Counted from the first letter of the stretch, positions 34,525-47,134 are shown. The stretch is DNA of 64,000 bases from Dillenia suffruticosa (GCA_033439265.1 JAVTVX010000027.1:7641001-7705000), one strand, 5' to 3'. Notes: a model not told the origin generated them from the letters alone. Translations and numbers: made by a program.

Positions 34525-35365
34525 ATTGTTTTAAATGGGTGATGAGATTTAACTTGCATGTGCTTACAATTATCAAAATTGTCATCATAGGTTTATGACA
34601 TTCACTTCACAAAAGTTATGACCACTCTATTTTTTTTTTTTTTTTGTGCCATGACCACTCCACTTTCTCTTCCTTTTGTTAATACGGTGAAAATATTTGA
34701 GAGCCACCCCCATTTTCTTCTTCTAGCTGGATCCCAAATGACTTAATTTCCATCTTATACTTGTGATATTGGTTATATGTCCGACTTGAGGATCTTGAAT
34801 GCATGTTTTTTTGTGTAGTTAATCTAGGTATTTGTTGCTTCAGGAACCTCTTAAGGAAGTTAATCTCTTTGTTGGTCCTCTACCTCTCCCATGGACTTGT
34901 GTAGCGGAAGGGCCGATGCCCAACCGTATAGCCCAGGCACTGGCCTAGGCTATAGATCAGGTTGGTCCTTGTGTCGGGTTGAACTTACAAAACTCTGCGA
35001 AGGAAAGGTCCCTCATGCACATGAAGCTACATCTAAAATTATAGAAATTAAATCTGAAATTTCTTAAATATAAGAATAGTTTGACATGATATTTGCATTA
35101 TGAAACATTTTTTTCTCTAATTGCCATGATATTTTATTTGCATTTGCATTAAAAGCATTATGAAACCCAAGAGCATCACTGTTGCCCTTATTATCTTACC
35201 ATTTACTAGGTCTATATGACATACATGTTCTCTATTTTCACAAAATTAGAAGAATAGTTTCATGCACCTTGGTATTGGTACTAAAAAGATACTATCACAC
35301 TAAATGGCTCAGAATGCTCATAATGCCTCGTGCAATCATGTACAAGCTTTGTACTGCCATTGTCA
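34525..35365. repeat. Dispersed repeat S, copy A
   Basis: About 840 bp match 42205-42788 followed by 61872-62225, in the same order and orientation. Shared stretches include agagccacccccattttctt, ggaacctcttaaggaagtt and aggtctatatgacatac. Type unknown; no TIR, LTR or coding region found. A poly-T run at 34629-34645 is longer in copy B. Confidence 0.8.
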
Positions 35366-35540
35366 AATGGAATAAAGTCTTTTTACTCAAAGAGTAGATT
35401 ACAAATGCTTAAACTATATTATATAAGTCTTGAATGGTAAGTAGTGACTGACATTGTTGAAGCAAATTTCAACTTCATAGCTAGACTATCCTTTTGGCTC
35501 AAATAGGGAATCTGTGTTATCATATCTGCTAGGTCATCTT
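35366..35540. other. Spacer between repeat S and gypsy LTR copy B
   Basis: No feature is seen here. Confidence 0.4.
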
Positions 35541-36148
35541 CAATGAGGAGTCCTACAAAAACCCACTGGAGGTAGCTCCGACGGAGGTAACTCTGACACT
35601 CAAATCAGAAAAAGCGGGGAAAGGGAAAGAAAGACCGGAAGAGTCCGAGCTTTGTATAGTCTCTGTGGTTAGTATGTAAAGTATAGAGAGTGATGCACAT
35701 AGCGATTTGCCTTTGCTTAGTGTATATAGTATGTGTGGCAAGTCTCGTACGTGTTTAGAGGTGTAAAAACCCTACTTACCTTGTGAAGAGATCACTTGAG
35801 ATCTTCCAAGTTTGTAAGAATCATAGTCGTAGAATTTCTATAGAATTAGTGTCCTTTGAGTTATAAAAATTTCTGTTTTTGTCGCAGAAGTTCGAAAAAG
35901 TCTGAATTACTAAGGGATTTACTTCTTTATCAAGAGAGATTACAATAGATTCGTATTGGATTAAGAAATGTTCAAACTTATTTAAGATTTTTTTTCTTAT
36001 CAGATAATCATGATTTGGACCTGTCGCATAATATGAATTATTTTTGTAGTGACCGAAGAGACCGAGAAGTCGAAGCAATGTGTAGAGAAAAGTAAGGTAT
36101 CATTTGAGAGGTTTTTATCGAGAGACTTAGGTCAAGAGGGAGACTTTG
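35541..36148 (-). repeat. Gypsy LTR (copy B), first part
   Basis: It resembles LTR copy A over the segment with gacactcaaatcag and the leader-like tail. It is interrupted at 36149 by a solo LTR and continues at 38911. Confidence 0.55.
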
Positions 36149-38910
36149 TGTAACACCGACCCTCGGTGTATTCTATAGTGAATTCCATTTCATATATATA
36201 TACATATATGTTGTTTCTATTATTACAGGTTCATGAATTTTCACAAAAAAAAAATGATATTTGACGGTAAAATACAAATCGGATCAATTTTGACTCAAAG
36301 AGATTCAAAACCTTAATTTCATATTAAATAAATTAAATTAGGTCTAATATAAGATTTTGGGCCTAGTATGAAATTATGAAAATTTTAGGGGTCAAATTAG
36401 AATTTTTATAAGTCAAAGGACTTGTTAGCAATTAACAAAACTTAAATGAAATGTGACAAGTGTATTCTTGTGTTGAACAAGTGTTATAGTGAGGAGGACA
36501 AGTGTTGGCCAAATGGAGATGAGAAAGGCAAGGTGGGCCAATGAGAACACATGCACACAAAAAAAAAAAGAACCAATCAAAACACATGCAATAGTCAAAA
36601 TGATCCTATGGTTTAGATTAATTGGAGATTTGATCCAAGGGTGGTGACTTATTAACACAATAATAAAAGAAGAAGGCCTTAGAATGCTTGTTCATTCTTC
36701 CCAAATTCGTGAGAACAAGGAGAGAAGCAAGAGAGGAAGACAAAGAAAGTGAGGTAAGAAATTTTATCCTGTCTTACTTTAAATGTTATTTCTGTCCCTG
36801 ATTCATCTCTGTTTTAAGGCATCTTAGAGCCAGAATTTGAAAATGTGATAGTTATATGAATTGTAGATCTAAGTCTTATCTTTCGAACGAGGTAAGAATC
36901 ACTAAATTCTGATGCCTGTGCCAAAAGTTATGGCACTTTTCCTGAAACTCGACATAGAAGCGTCCTGTTTCGAACCTTGACAGTAGTGAGTAAAAACGAC
37001 CCCTCTCCAGTCTTAGTTTGAAGAAACACAAAACATGAAAGTTATAGATATATGCCTTGTCTATAACATATAAAACTTTCAGCTATTTCGCATGAGGAAA
37101 TTGAAAGTTATACAATTTTCCTTAAAACTGTGTTGACAGAAACTGTATGTTTCACTAAAACGTATCTGTCTTGTTCATGAATTTTGTTCAACCCCTTCCA
37201 GACATATTTAGATAAAACTCAAAACACGAAAGTTGTAGATCTACATCTTAGCTATAACATGTTAAAATTTAATTAGACTTTGATGAGTATGATGAAAGTT
37301 ATAGCTTCTGTACGAAAACTGGACAGAATCTGAAACTTAAATATGGCTGTAACAAAATGAGGCTTACCGGGAATTCTGTGATTTGAATCTGAGGAAGTGT
37401 GCAAAATGAAAGTTATAGTGCTGTCCTTTAGCTTTAAAATGAGATAAGAATCATCTGATTTGGATTGGTATAGCCAAAGTTATAGTCTGTTTTCCATGAC
37501 TGCGCAGGTTAAAAATCTGCGGACTGTTTGTCTCCCTAAGAGTTATTTGAGTTGAACGGAGGGGACACTTGATTTACGCTTTGTGGAAATATTGGGGAGT
37601 ACGTTATCCTCCCCTAACGGTGAGTGGGACTTGACATCTACTTTTAATTAATACCGTGTTTTAAAAAAACTTTCAAAAGCATGATTTAAAATGGTATGAT
37701 TGATCTATTCTCCTGGATTTATGAAAATGTTTTGTGATATATGGAGTGTCCCAACTTGTTTATATCGATATGCATCCATGATTTTGATACTTGATGATTG
37801 TGCCACACTTTGATATATCCACATGATTTTATACTTTCATTGCACATTGGCACATGCTTTTGACATGATAAGGCTTGATGATTTGGCTTAAGATATGTGA
37901 TTTGGGCTGGATGCCCCTGTGGATACTGTGATGATGATGATATGCTTCCTATAGCATTCCGTAGCTACGAAGGACATTTGGTAGAGGCACCTGTTGTGCC
38001 CGGATACGCCTCTGCAGGGGGTATCCGCCAAATCGTCATACATATTGTATGGACAGTCGTCGGTTGAACCACTCCGGAGAGGACCTTGGTAGGTCTAGCA
38101 CCGGCGGGTTTCCATACACGCTTGATCCTTGATACGTGTACGATATATATATACAGGCTAGTTGGAGTAGTCTGTTGCCAACGTTGGGGTAGAGAGCCTT
38201 ATTTTATTACTTGCACTGTGAAAACCCCCAACGTTGCCCGTCCTTGGCCATGGTCGGCCCTTGCCGGGATATTTTCGGCTGGCTCTATACGATATAATGG
38301 ACATACATACTGGATGCATATTTGATTTGATACGTATGCTGTGAATGATTTATTGAGATGTCATAATATTTTTTTTGCATACTATGGATTTATTGGGACA
38401 TAATTTTGGCACTCCTAATTCACCCAAAAATTAATTGTAGCATGTCATTCCCCCCGACTTGCTAAGTACCAACCCCCTCTCTATGGTACTCACCCCTCAC
38501 ATTTCCCTCCTACAGGGGTAGACTCGGACCGAGAGATTTGTGTGCATTGTTGTATTGGATATTCTTTGGAGACTACTGGGCCGGGGTATGACTACCCGCT
38601 CTTCCACTATATATTAAGGTTATTGTTTCATCTTGAGAAAGTTAGGATGACCATTGTATTTGTTTAAATTGGGATGACTGTATTTATAATTCTTCTGGTC
38701 TGTATAAGGTTCACTCTCACTCATTTTAATTTACATTGAGGCATACATGTATTGTTTTTATCACTTGGGGATCTTTGTGATTTGGAAACTTGGATTATGT
38801 GAATGTTACAGCCTTACGGTGCTTTGATGTGCGGGACGTGGTGCCCGTGCATCTAGGTGCCGCGGCGGGCTCGTTGCGTGCCTGGCTCGGGAGTGGGTCG
38901 GGGCGTGACA
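36149..38910 (+). mobile_element. 2.76-kb solo LTR of a Tekay-type gypsy element
   Basis: The block starts TGTAACACC, ends GGGGCGTGACA, and is flanked by ctttg at 36144-36148 and 38911-38915. It has no pol genes. Its middle (37910-38030, for example the gatgatgatga run and cgtagctacgaaggaca) matches the reverse complement of the long LTR at 49138-52010, so it belongs to the same broad LTR group on the opposite strand. Recombination between two LTRs of one element is the usual origin. Confidence 0.88.
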
Positions 38911-39030
38911 CTTTGACCAAAACAAAACCGATTGTGTAAGCCAAAAGACCGCTTAGTAATTTGTAGGCTTTATGATTATGGGTTGACTAAAACTTTATGG
39001 TAATTGACTGTTAGACTATGTACCATCATT
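38911..39030 (-). repeat. Gypsy LTR (copy B), second part
   Basis: After the duplicated ctttg this resumes similarity to LTR copy A (gaccgcttagtaatttgta against gaccgtttagtggtttgtgg). The outer end is not defined. Confidence 0.5.
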
Positions 39031-40553
39031 TGTCCTCCACTCTTAATGTTATTTCATAAAAGGAGCACTATGAGTAGAGAAAAAGGCTCTAAAGTGGTGC
39101 ATTTAGTGAAAAGGGCACTAAGTCATAGCATTAAATATTGTAGATATTGGGGGTTTGAAAAGTTGTGAAGTGGAAAAGACATAGAGGTAGTGTATGTTGG
39201 TGAAGTAGAAAGGGCATGAGAATGGAACAATTGTGGGTAAGTGGAAAAGATGCGACTGGGTAGCATTAAATGTGAGATGTATTGCCTTAGTTTTGAAGCG
39301 TGCCACTTTGATTGTTGAGAATCGTATTCAACACGCCTCCCATGGTTATAAATAATAAAGGGCGGTCATTGGAGTGTCTTAATTCATTGTATGGGTTGAC
39401 GTTATGGGCTTTGTTTTCATTCATGAGTGGCGAAGTTTGTGAAAAATGGGGATGGTGTGGGGTTTTGAATCACCATAGCATTTTAGTATCAGCGAGAGGA
39501 ACAAAGGGATTTGTATAGTGATTCTTCTACATCCTGTCATTAGTGGGATGTTTTGGAAAGTTATTTGTGAAATGGGATCCATGGTATAGTTATGGAGAGG
39601 ATGTGAGGACTATCAATATGAGATTCCATCATTAAGGGAATTAGCGATGTGAGGTTCCATCACAACATTCGGAAACCCAAAGTCACGATAATTCGACATC
39701 GGTGTTTCAAGGGATCTTGCAATAGGTGAAAACGCTTCCACCTTCCTTACGTTCCCCCTTCCTTTTGAGTCCTTTGGAAGGTGGAAGCGTTTTCCCCTAC
39801 AAGATCATAGGGGAATGGTAAAGCAATAGGTGCAATAGGTGGCTGGTAATTGAGGATTGTTGACGTTCCTTGGGCCAAGGAGTGGGAAGATTAAATATAT
39901 GAAGTTGGAATTGGGAGAAAGAATCTAGTTGTCAAGTTAAAGATTCAAGCTAAGGTTTATTGCTATGGAGTTATCCCGTTCTCTCCCTATAATCATCGGC
40001 GACTCTAACCGCTATACAAAGGAAGGAATTAAGGGAGAAGAAGTATCTTGATGCAGTCTATCTTTCTTTGCAATTTCCACATGGTGTATTTTATTTCCTA
40101 CGTATTTCCCCCTCCCCAACTATGTACTCTTGATATGTTAACATCATGTTGTGCTGAAGTTAAATATACTTGTTATTTCTGCTTCCACTTGTATAGATTC
40201 TGACATATACGAAAATTTGGATGAATAAATGAGTAAAGGATTTTCTCTTCTTTGGTACTATCATGTTCTCATTACTTGATTATGTATTGGGATAAAAGGC
40301 TTGAGTTTAACATTCCTTTGATTGGATCTTAACCAAAAGGTCATGCAAGAGGTGTAAAACCGAGAGATGAACAAGATGTGTGATTGAGAAACTAAGTGTC
40401 GTATCTTGCTAGGACCTACATAAGGCATAAAATCAAGAGAGTGTATGTGCCCGTACTTGTAGGAGGCATGTAGAAGGTATAAAGCCAAAGAAGTGAGTGT
40501 AGAACTCTTATTTAGTATAAGGCTAAGAGCTTGTGGTAGCCACTTACTCAGTA
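39031..40553. other. Probable 3' noncoding part of gypsy copy B, with a foldback
   Basis: No gene is supported. A 19-bp perfect inverted repeat lies at 39728-39746 and 39776-39794. From about 40340 the sequence contains degenerate relatives of the 87-bp repeat that follows. Confidence 0.45.
39728..39794. repeat. Foldback: 19-bp perfect inverted repeat
   Basis: Arms gaaaacgcttccaccttcc and its reverse complement enclose 29 bp. Similarity extends outward, with gaps, through a gatcttg motif on both sides, to about 35 bp per arm. It could be a small foldback transposon relic or a hairpin RNA source. Confidence 0.8.
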
Positions 40554-41060
40554 GTTAGATCCTGTGTATTGGCGATAGAATGGGTGCGGAACCTATGTGT
40601 GGTGTGAAGCCGAGAGATTGTGGAAACCATAGACTTGAGAGTTAGATCTCGTATATTGGCAATAGGATGGGTGCAGAACCTATGTGTGGCGTGAATCCAA
40701 GAGATTATGGGAATCACCTGCTCAAGAGTTAGATCTCTTATATTAGCAATGGGATAGGTGCGGAACCCACAGGCGGTGCAGAGCCAAGAGATTGTAGGAA
40801 TCATCCGATCAAGAGTTAGATCCTGTATAATGGTGATAGGATGGATGCGGTATCCATGGGCGACAGGGAATCAAGAGATTGTGGGAGCCATCTACTCGAG
40901 AGTTAGATTCCATTTATTGGTGATAGGATAGGTATGGAACCCATGGGCGGCAAGGAGCTAAGAAATTGTGGGAGTCACCCGCTCGGGAGTTAAATCCTAT
41001 ATATTAGTGATAGGATGGGTGTGGAACCCATGTGCAGCACGGAACTAAGAGATCAATCCT
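40554..41060. repeat. 87-bp tandem repeat, about six units
   Basis: Units start with gttagat-type sequence at 40554, 40641, 40728, 40815, 40902 and 40989, exactly 87 bp apart. Each contains gataggatgggtgcggaacc and aagagattgtgg-like motifs. The unit length is a multiple of three, so a minus-strand frame (40804-40544) repeats a 29-residue unit. It lies on the 3' side of a gypsy integrase remnant. Confidence 0.93.
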
Positions 41061-41199
41061 GCAATGAGTAGAGTGATGAAACAGGGACTTGCGAGAGTAG
41101 GGGTCCAAACCTATCATAGATGATAAATAATGTTAGAATAATGTTATTGTTAATAAACCAGAACATATATTAAAAGTTAGGAAGATGACAAGAATTACT

Positions 41200-42170
41200 A
41201 ATATTATACATGCAAATTATCTAAGTTCCATATTCTTGCAGCAGCAGAACAATCTAAGTGATTGAGTTGGCGTATTCCTGGATGAATTATCGAACGCACT
41301 CAATATGGACATTCCCAATTTGGTACGAGTTTTCCTCCTGACTATGGCTGTCCTGTCATCTCTACTTTGTGTAGAACTATGTCTCATGGTTTGAACATTC
41401 CAACCCTCACCCTCCTGTTATAATATCGGGTAGCTACTGTTGATAGGCGGCCGTCTGAGCAAATACAACATCTCATAACTCCGGTAAGATGTCCAGTCTC
41501 TCGCGTAGTGAGGGCTCATTTGACTCGGGGGCGATATTGGTCTATGCGTAGTGATTGGATGCATGTCTCCACTAGTAAATCACTTCACACTCATAGATGA
41601 AAATGAACGGTGTTTCCCTTGTGGTCATTCTGGATATAGTTCTGTGGACCCAAAGGATTTTGTAGAATTCATCTACCCAACGACCCTTTGCTTCATCCAA
41701 TGCTATTTTGAGCCCATACAGGATTTTTTCGATTAGTCACTTTGATAAGGCTATTGGCTTGTGGATAGGCGACAAAGTAAAGCGGTGCTAAATTTTGAGC
41801 TTACTATAAAACTCTTGGAAGTTTTTATTATTGAACTATTTTTCATTGTCAGTGATAAGGATATGGGGTAAACCAAACATGGTAATGATGGATGTCCATA
41901 CGAATTTTGGATCTTGTCTATTGTTATCTGGGCTCAAGTTCAGCTTCTATACATTTAGTGAAATAGTTAATGGCGACTATAAGGAATTTCTAATGCTGCC
42001 CAATGGCCGGTGGAAATGATCCAAGTATGTCCATCTCTCACTGCATGAATGATCATGGACTTACGAGTGGACAGAGTTAAGAGAAGGGTTAATGAGGCAC
42101 CAAGGAGAAGTGTTGACATTTATCGCATCGTTTGATGTATGCTTCCACTCGGTAATTACAAGAGTAACAA
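41200..42170 (-). pseudogene. Ty3/gypsy integrase C-terminal remnant (copy B)
   Basis: On the minus strand the sequence near 41700-41540 reads EAKGRWVDEF, then a degraded Trp-x-His/Tyr-Arg-Thr and TRETPF, typical of the integrase C-terminal side of Tat/Athila gypsy elements. Near 41360-41300 GGKLVPNWECPY matches the usual GKL-x-PNWEGPY. Many stops and frameshifts are present. The 87-bp repeats and LTR copy B follow in the 3' direction. Confidence 0.7.
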
Positions 42171-42204
42171 TAATTAAGAATTTAAAATAAAAACATTTAT
42201 AAAT

Positions 42205-42788
42205 GTTGCGTTTAAACGAGCTAAATGAGTTAACTTACATGTGCATACAATTATCATAATTATCATAACAGGCTTCTGATATTCACTTCACAAAAGTTAT
42301 GACTCTTTTCTTTTTTTTTTTTTTTTTTTTTTGGCACCATGACCACTCTACTTTCTCTTCCTTCTATCATTATGGTGAAAATACTAGAGAGCCACCCCCA
42401 TTTTCTTCATCTAGCTGGATCCCAAATGACTTAATGTCTGTCTTATACTTGCTCTTTTGGTTGTATGTCCCACTTGAGGTTTCAAACATGTGTTTTTTTT
42501 TTAAAGTAAATCCTGGCATTTGTTGCTTCAGGAACCTCTTAAGGAAGTTGATCTCTTTGTTGGTTCTCTACTGTAGACTTGTATAGCGCAAAAGGGCACA
42601 TGCCCAATCGTACAGCCTAGGCTACGGATCAAGTGGGTCCTCATGTCGGGTTGAGTTTACAGGACTCGGTCGAGGACGGGTTCCTCACACATGTGAAGCT
42701 ACCTATGAAATTATACAAAATCGGAAACTGATTAAATAGAAGAATAGTTTGGTCCTTATAAGTACAACTAAATGATAAAAAAATCTTA
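42205..42788. repeat. Dispersed repeat S, copy B, left part
   Basis: It matches 34525-35080. It is interrupted at 42789 by the CACTA-like block and continues at 61872. A long poly-T lies at 42308-42331. Confidence 0.8.
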
Positions 42789-42804
42789 CAGTACAAAAAA
42801 AACC

Positions 42805-42942
42805 CCTTTACCAGCGGCCAAAAACCGCTGGTAAAAGACTCAAAAGCCGCTGCCAAATGATTTGGTGTCTTCTCCAGCGGCCAGTTTTTCCGCTGCCTAT
42901 GCGGGCACTGAGAAAAGACTATGCCAGCGGCCACTTGGCCGC
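42805..42942. repeat. Subterminal inverted motifs of the CACTA-like block
   Basis: Three clusters pair ccagcgg with ccgctg or ggccgct: 42811-42833, 42874-42896 and 42924-42944. Such subterminal repeats are transposase-binding sites in CACTA elements. Confidence 0.65.
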
Positions 42943-43568
42943 TTAGCGAGCTAGCCCGTTGGTGGGCTCACAGGATCGCAGCCAGGCTTGCTGGCCACAG
43001 TGGGCTGCAGTGGGCTGCAGTGGGCTCGCTAGTCAACAGTGGGTTTCGTGGGTCAGTAGTGGGCTTCGTGGCCTGGAGGGCTCTCACGGGCTAGGGCTCG
43101 CGCTCGCGAGCTGGATAGAGCTTGTAAGTGGATCGCGCGCTTACGCTTGTGCTGGGGCGCGCTTGCGTTCGTGCTGTGGTCGCTCGCGCTCGAGCAGGGG
43201 TTGCGTGCGCTCGAGCAAGGTTCGCGTGCTGACCTCGGGCAGTGTGTTGCGCGCTGGAGCGCGCTCGTGCTCGCGCTCGTGCACAGGTGCGCTCCCGAGC
43301 AGGCGCGCGCTCGATCAGTCACGCGCTAGTGCTCGTGCTGGCGTGCGCTAGCACAGGAAACGTGTGCTCGCGCTGGTACAGGGAGGACCGTGTTGCAGGC
43401 TGGCGCTCGCGGTGTGGAGCACTCGGGCAGAAGGTTCAGCGCAGTGGTACTCTCGTGCGAGGAAGGAGGCGCTACAGGCTAGCGCGCTCACGTGAGGAGG
43501 GAGGAGTAGCGGTGGTGGGTGGCGGAAGGGAGAGACCACGACGGAGGAGAAGAGCGACGGCGGAGGAG

Positions 43569-43636
<68 letters not shown>

Positions 43637-43690
43637 ATTAGTGCTTTTAAACCCTAATCCAATTTGGGGATTTTTTTTTCCGGTGTTACA
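42943..43690 (-). repeat. Truncated 3' LTR of the Tekay element
   Basis: It matches 51261-52010, including a GC-rich tract and a (ga)n run at 43571-43632. The plus-strand end cggtgttaca corresponds to the TGTAACACC start on the coding strand. Similarity ends abruptly at the CACTA subterminal sequence. Confidence 0.88.
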
Positions 43691-43699
43691 TTTTCTAAC

Positions 43700-44086
43700 C
43701 CCCTAAAATCAAGTTTCATCCTTGAAACTAAAAGAGGACTAAACTGCATGCAACTGGGGGTACTGTCTCCTCATAGCTTCCTCGAGTTCCGAGGTCTCCT
43801 CCTCATCACTTTTTCACAAAATTCAAACCAATGTAACTTCCTTGCTCCGCAGCCTTCTGACCTGCCGATCTAGAATAGCCACTGGCTGAACTGGAAAACT
43901 AAGATCATCTCGTAACTCAATAGGTGGAGGCTCAAGTACATGAGAAGGATCAGCCAAGTATTTCCTGAGTACTGAGACATGGAATACGTCGTGAATATGA
44001 GATAGTTTATCTGGCAGCTCCAATCTATATGTCACACTCCCGACCCTCTCAAGGATACGTAAGGGCCCAATATATTTGGGACTCAA
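43700..44086 (-). pseudogene. Tekay integrase tail and chromodomain
   Basis: Minus-strand frame 44086-43823 reads MSPKYIGPLRILERVGSVTY, DVFHVSVLRKYLADPSHV and the start of the chromodomain (RRLRSKEVTLV). After two stops EEETSELEEAMRRQYP completes it (Ser in place of the usual Trp before ELEEAMR). Chromodomains guide integration to marked chromatin. Confidence 0.85.
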
Positions 44087-44089
44087 CTT

Positions 44090-45180
44090 ACCCTACTGCT
44101 TGAACTGTATAATCCCCTTCTAAGGAGATATCCTCAAGAAAACCAAATCTCCCGTAGCAAACTCAAGAGGTAGCCGCCTACGATCAGTATACGTCTTCTG
44201 TCTGTCCTGTACGGCTTTCATCCGCTCATGGATGACCTTAACTTTATTCTTTATTTGCTCAATCAACTCAACACTATTGAGACGCCGCTCTTCGACCTCA
44301 TCCCAACATATTGGAGTGCGGCACTTCCTGCCATACAGTGCCTCATACGGGGGCATCCTTATACTGGCCTGATAACTGTTATTATATGCAAATTTGACCA
44401 ATGGAAGGTGTCGATCCCAACTACCCTGGAAATCTATCACACATGTTCTCAGCATGTCCTCCGGGGTTTGAATAGTCCTCTCAGACTAGCTATCCGTCTG
44501 AGGATGTTATGCCGTACTGAAGTTCAATCTATTATCCAATGCCTCCTGCAACTTGGGCCAAAACGTAGATGTGAACCTGGGTCCCTATCTGAAACAATCG
44601 ACACAGGCACCCATGAATCCAAACTATGGTATTAATGTAGAGACGTATCTACGCCTCTAAGGAATAGTCACCGCGGATAGGGATAAAATGTGCAGATTGG
44701 TGAGTCGATCGACAATCACCCAAATCGCATCATGTCGTGTAGAAGTTCACGGCAACCCCATCACGAAACCCATAGTAATATGCTCCCATTTCCATTCAGG
44801 AATGGGAAGAGGCTGCAATGTGCCCGCTGGACGCTGATACTCGGCCTTCACCTGCTGGCACACCAAGCATCGTGCCATAAACTCTGGAATATCCTTCTTC
44901 ATACCTGACCACCAATAGCTAACTCTGATGGTCCGGTACATCTTCGTACTCTCGGGATGTATAACATATGCAGAAGAATGTGCTTCCTCAAGGATAGCAC
45001 ACCGAAGATCACTATCGGTCGGGACACACACTCTGTCTCTAAATACCACGAGTCCATCATCACGGACTCTGAAGTCTCCACTCTCAGCTCAGCGGACTCT
45101 ATCCGTAATACCCTGAAACTCCTTATCCGTACTCTGGAGCTCTCTGATACGATCGAACAAAGTCGACCTGACCTCAAATT
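44090..45180 (-). pseudogene. Tekay integrase
   Basis: The zinc region (AHSSAYVIHPESTKMY, RCLVCQQVK) is at about 44990-44860. The first catalytic position of the core reads ITMGFVMGLP where the family has ITMDF, so Asp is Gly. The second part is full of stops to 44500. The frame is open again at 44455-44120 (LPLVKFAYNNSYQASIRMPP, YEALYGRKCRTPICWDEV). Confidence 0.87.
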
Positions 45181-45240
45181 TGGCTAGTAAGCCTCCCTGA
45201 TCATCCTTAGTCAAACTGACTTCTAAGCCTCGGAGTCCCA

Positions 45241-46747
45241 CTAAACAAGAAAGGTAGGCTTTCTCTGTCGACTGTGAGAAGATGTTGACTTCCGACTCAA
45301 AGCATCTACTACAACATTTGCCTTGCCCTGATGATAGTCAATAATGAGGGCATAATATTTGAGGAGTTCTAACCATTTTCTCTGTCTCAAATTCAGCTCC
45401 TTTTGGATAAATAGATATTTCAAACTCTTGTGATCTGTAAATATCCTGCAGGTCACCCCATAAAGATAATGCCGCCATTTTTCAATGCGAAGACTATGGC
45501 TGCCAACTCCAAATCATGTGTCGGGTAATTAATCTCGTGTTTCTTCAGCTGTCGTAAGGCATATGCAATAACCCGACCATCCTGCATCTGAACACAACCC
45601 AATCTCTGTCGACTAGCATCACTGTACACTATATACTCCCGACTACTAGTGGGAAAGGTTAAAATAAGAGCGGATTTCAACCGTTGTTTGAGCTCCTGGA
45701 AGCTCACCTTACAACGATCATCCCAAACAAACTTGACCCCCTTCTGGGTCAATCTCGACAACGTAGCAGTTATCCAGGAGAATCCCTCTACAAATTTACA
45801 ATAATATCTGGCCAAACCGAGAAAATTACGAATCTCGGTAACTATTTGTGGCTGCTCCCACTTCACTATAGCCTCCTCAACCTTTCGCGGATCAACATAA
45901 ATACCCTCCGTGGAAACAACGTGCCCCAAGAATCTAATTTGTCTCAGCCAAAACTCACATTTCGAGAATTTGGCATATAACTGTTTCTCATGAAATATTT
46001 GCAATACCACCTGAAGGTGCTCAACATGATCTTCATCACTCCGAGAATATATTAAGATGTCATCGATGAATGCGATGACGAACCGATCCAATTAATCGTG
46101 AAAAACTCGGTTCATCAGATCCATAAAAGTAGCTTGGGCATTAGTCAGCCCAAACGGCATGAATAAAAACTCGTAATGGCCGTATCGGGTGCGAAAAACT
46201 GTCTTGGGCACATTCTCAGCTCGAATTCTCACTGATGATAACTCAAACGGAGATCAATCTTAAAGAAAACCCTGGCTCCCTGCAGCTGATCAAACAAATC
46301 ATCTACACGTGACAAGGGATATCTATTTTTGATAGTAACTTTGTTTAATTGCCTGTAGTCCACACAAAACCAAAATGTACCATCCTTTTTCTTTACAAAC
46401 AGCACTGGAGCGCCCCAAGATGAGGTGCTCGGGCGAATAAACCCATTGTCTAGAAGTTCCTGTAACTGAGTGTTAAGCTCTCTCAGTTCAACAGGCGCCA
46501 TTCTGTATGACAAAATAGAAATAGGATTGGTCCCTGATATTAGATCAATCTCGAAATCGAACTCCCGAACTGGTGGTAATCCGGGAAGTTTCTTGGAGAA
46601 CACATATGGAAACTCCTGCACCACAGGGACATCTTCAAGCCTCGGTCCCTCAATGGTGGTGTCGATAACATAAGTTAGATAAGCTGCACAACCATGGCGT
46701 ACCAAGCGTCTGGCCTTCATAACCGAGATAATACTGCGGGGCAACAC
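45241..46747 (-). pseudogene. Tekay reverse transcriptase and RNase H
   Basis: From 46747: [51 protein letters not shown] and RVFFKIDLR. The active-site box [10 protein letters not shown] lies near 46060. [20 protein letters not shown] and [10 protein letters not shown] follow, then RNase H ([37 protein letters not shown]). The two active-site Asp are present. Frames break near 46229 and 46086 and between 45453 and 45456. Confidence 0.9.
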
Positions 46748-46777
46748 TCGTCTCTCGTCCCGGAATACTAACGGTGG

Positions 46778-47134
46778 CTACTCGGACCTCCTAAACTCAA
46801 CCTCCTTCGTGAAACAATCCACGGAAGCTCGTTGTAAACTCAGCCAATCCATCCCTAGGATGGCATCGAAATCCGTGATAGGGAGCGGAATCAGATCTGT
46901 CTCTAATACTGTCTCCCCAATACTGACTTCACAGCCCCTATAGACTGTATCTCGAACGATATGCTTGTCAAGAGGAGTGACTACCATAATCTCCTCATCA
47001 AGTGGCGAGAGAGGTCTATCAGAATGGCGAGCGAATGTGTCGCTCACATAGGAAAACTTTGACCCGGTATCTATAAGAATACGGGCGTCGATACCGAATA
47101 TTCGCATGGTACCTAAAAGTAAGAAAAAGATCAA
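46778..47134 (-). pseudogene. Tekay protease
   Basis: The frame reads ARILIDTGSKFSYVSDTF, with the Asp-Thr-Gly active site intact, and FDAILGMDWLSLQRASVDC, the conserved second half of gypsy proteases. Confidence 0.88.

Noticed and set aside
36425..36658. 77-codon minus-strand frame
   Set aside because: It lies within the solo LTR and resembles nothing known to me.
43242..43706. Long GC-rich frame ending in Arg-Glu repeats
   Set aside because: It lies in the truncated Tekay LTR; the Arg-Glu run is a translated (ga)n microsatellite.
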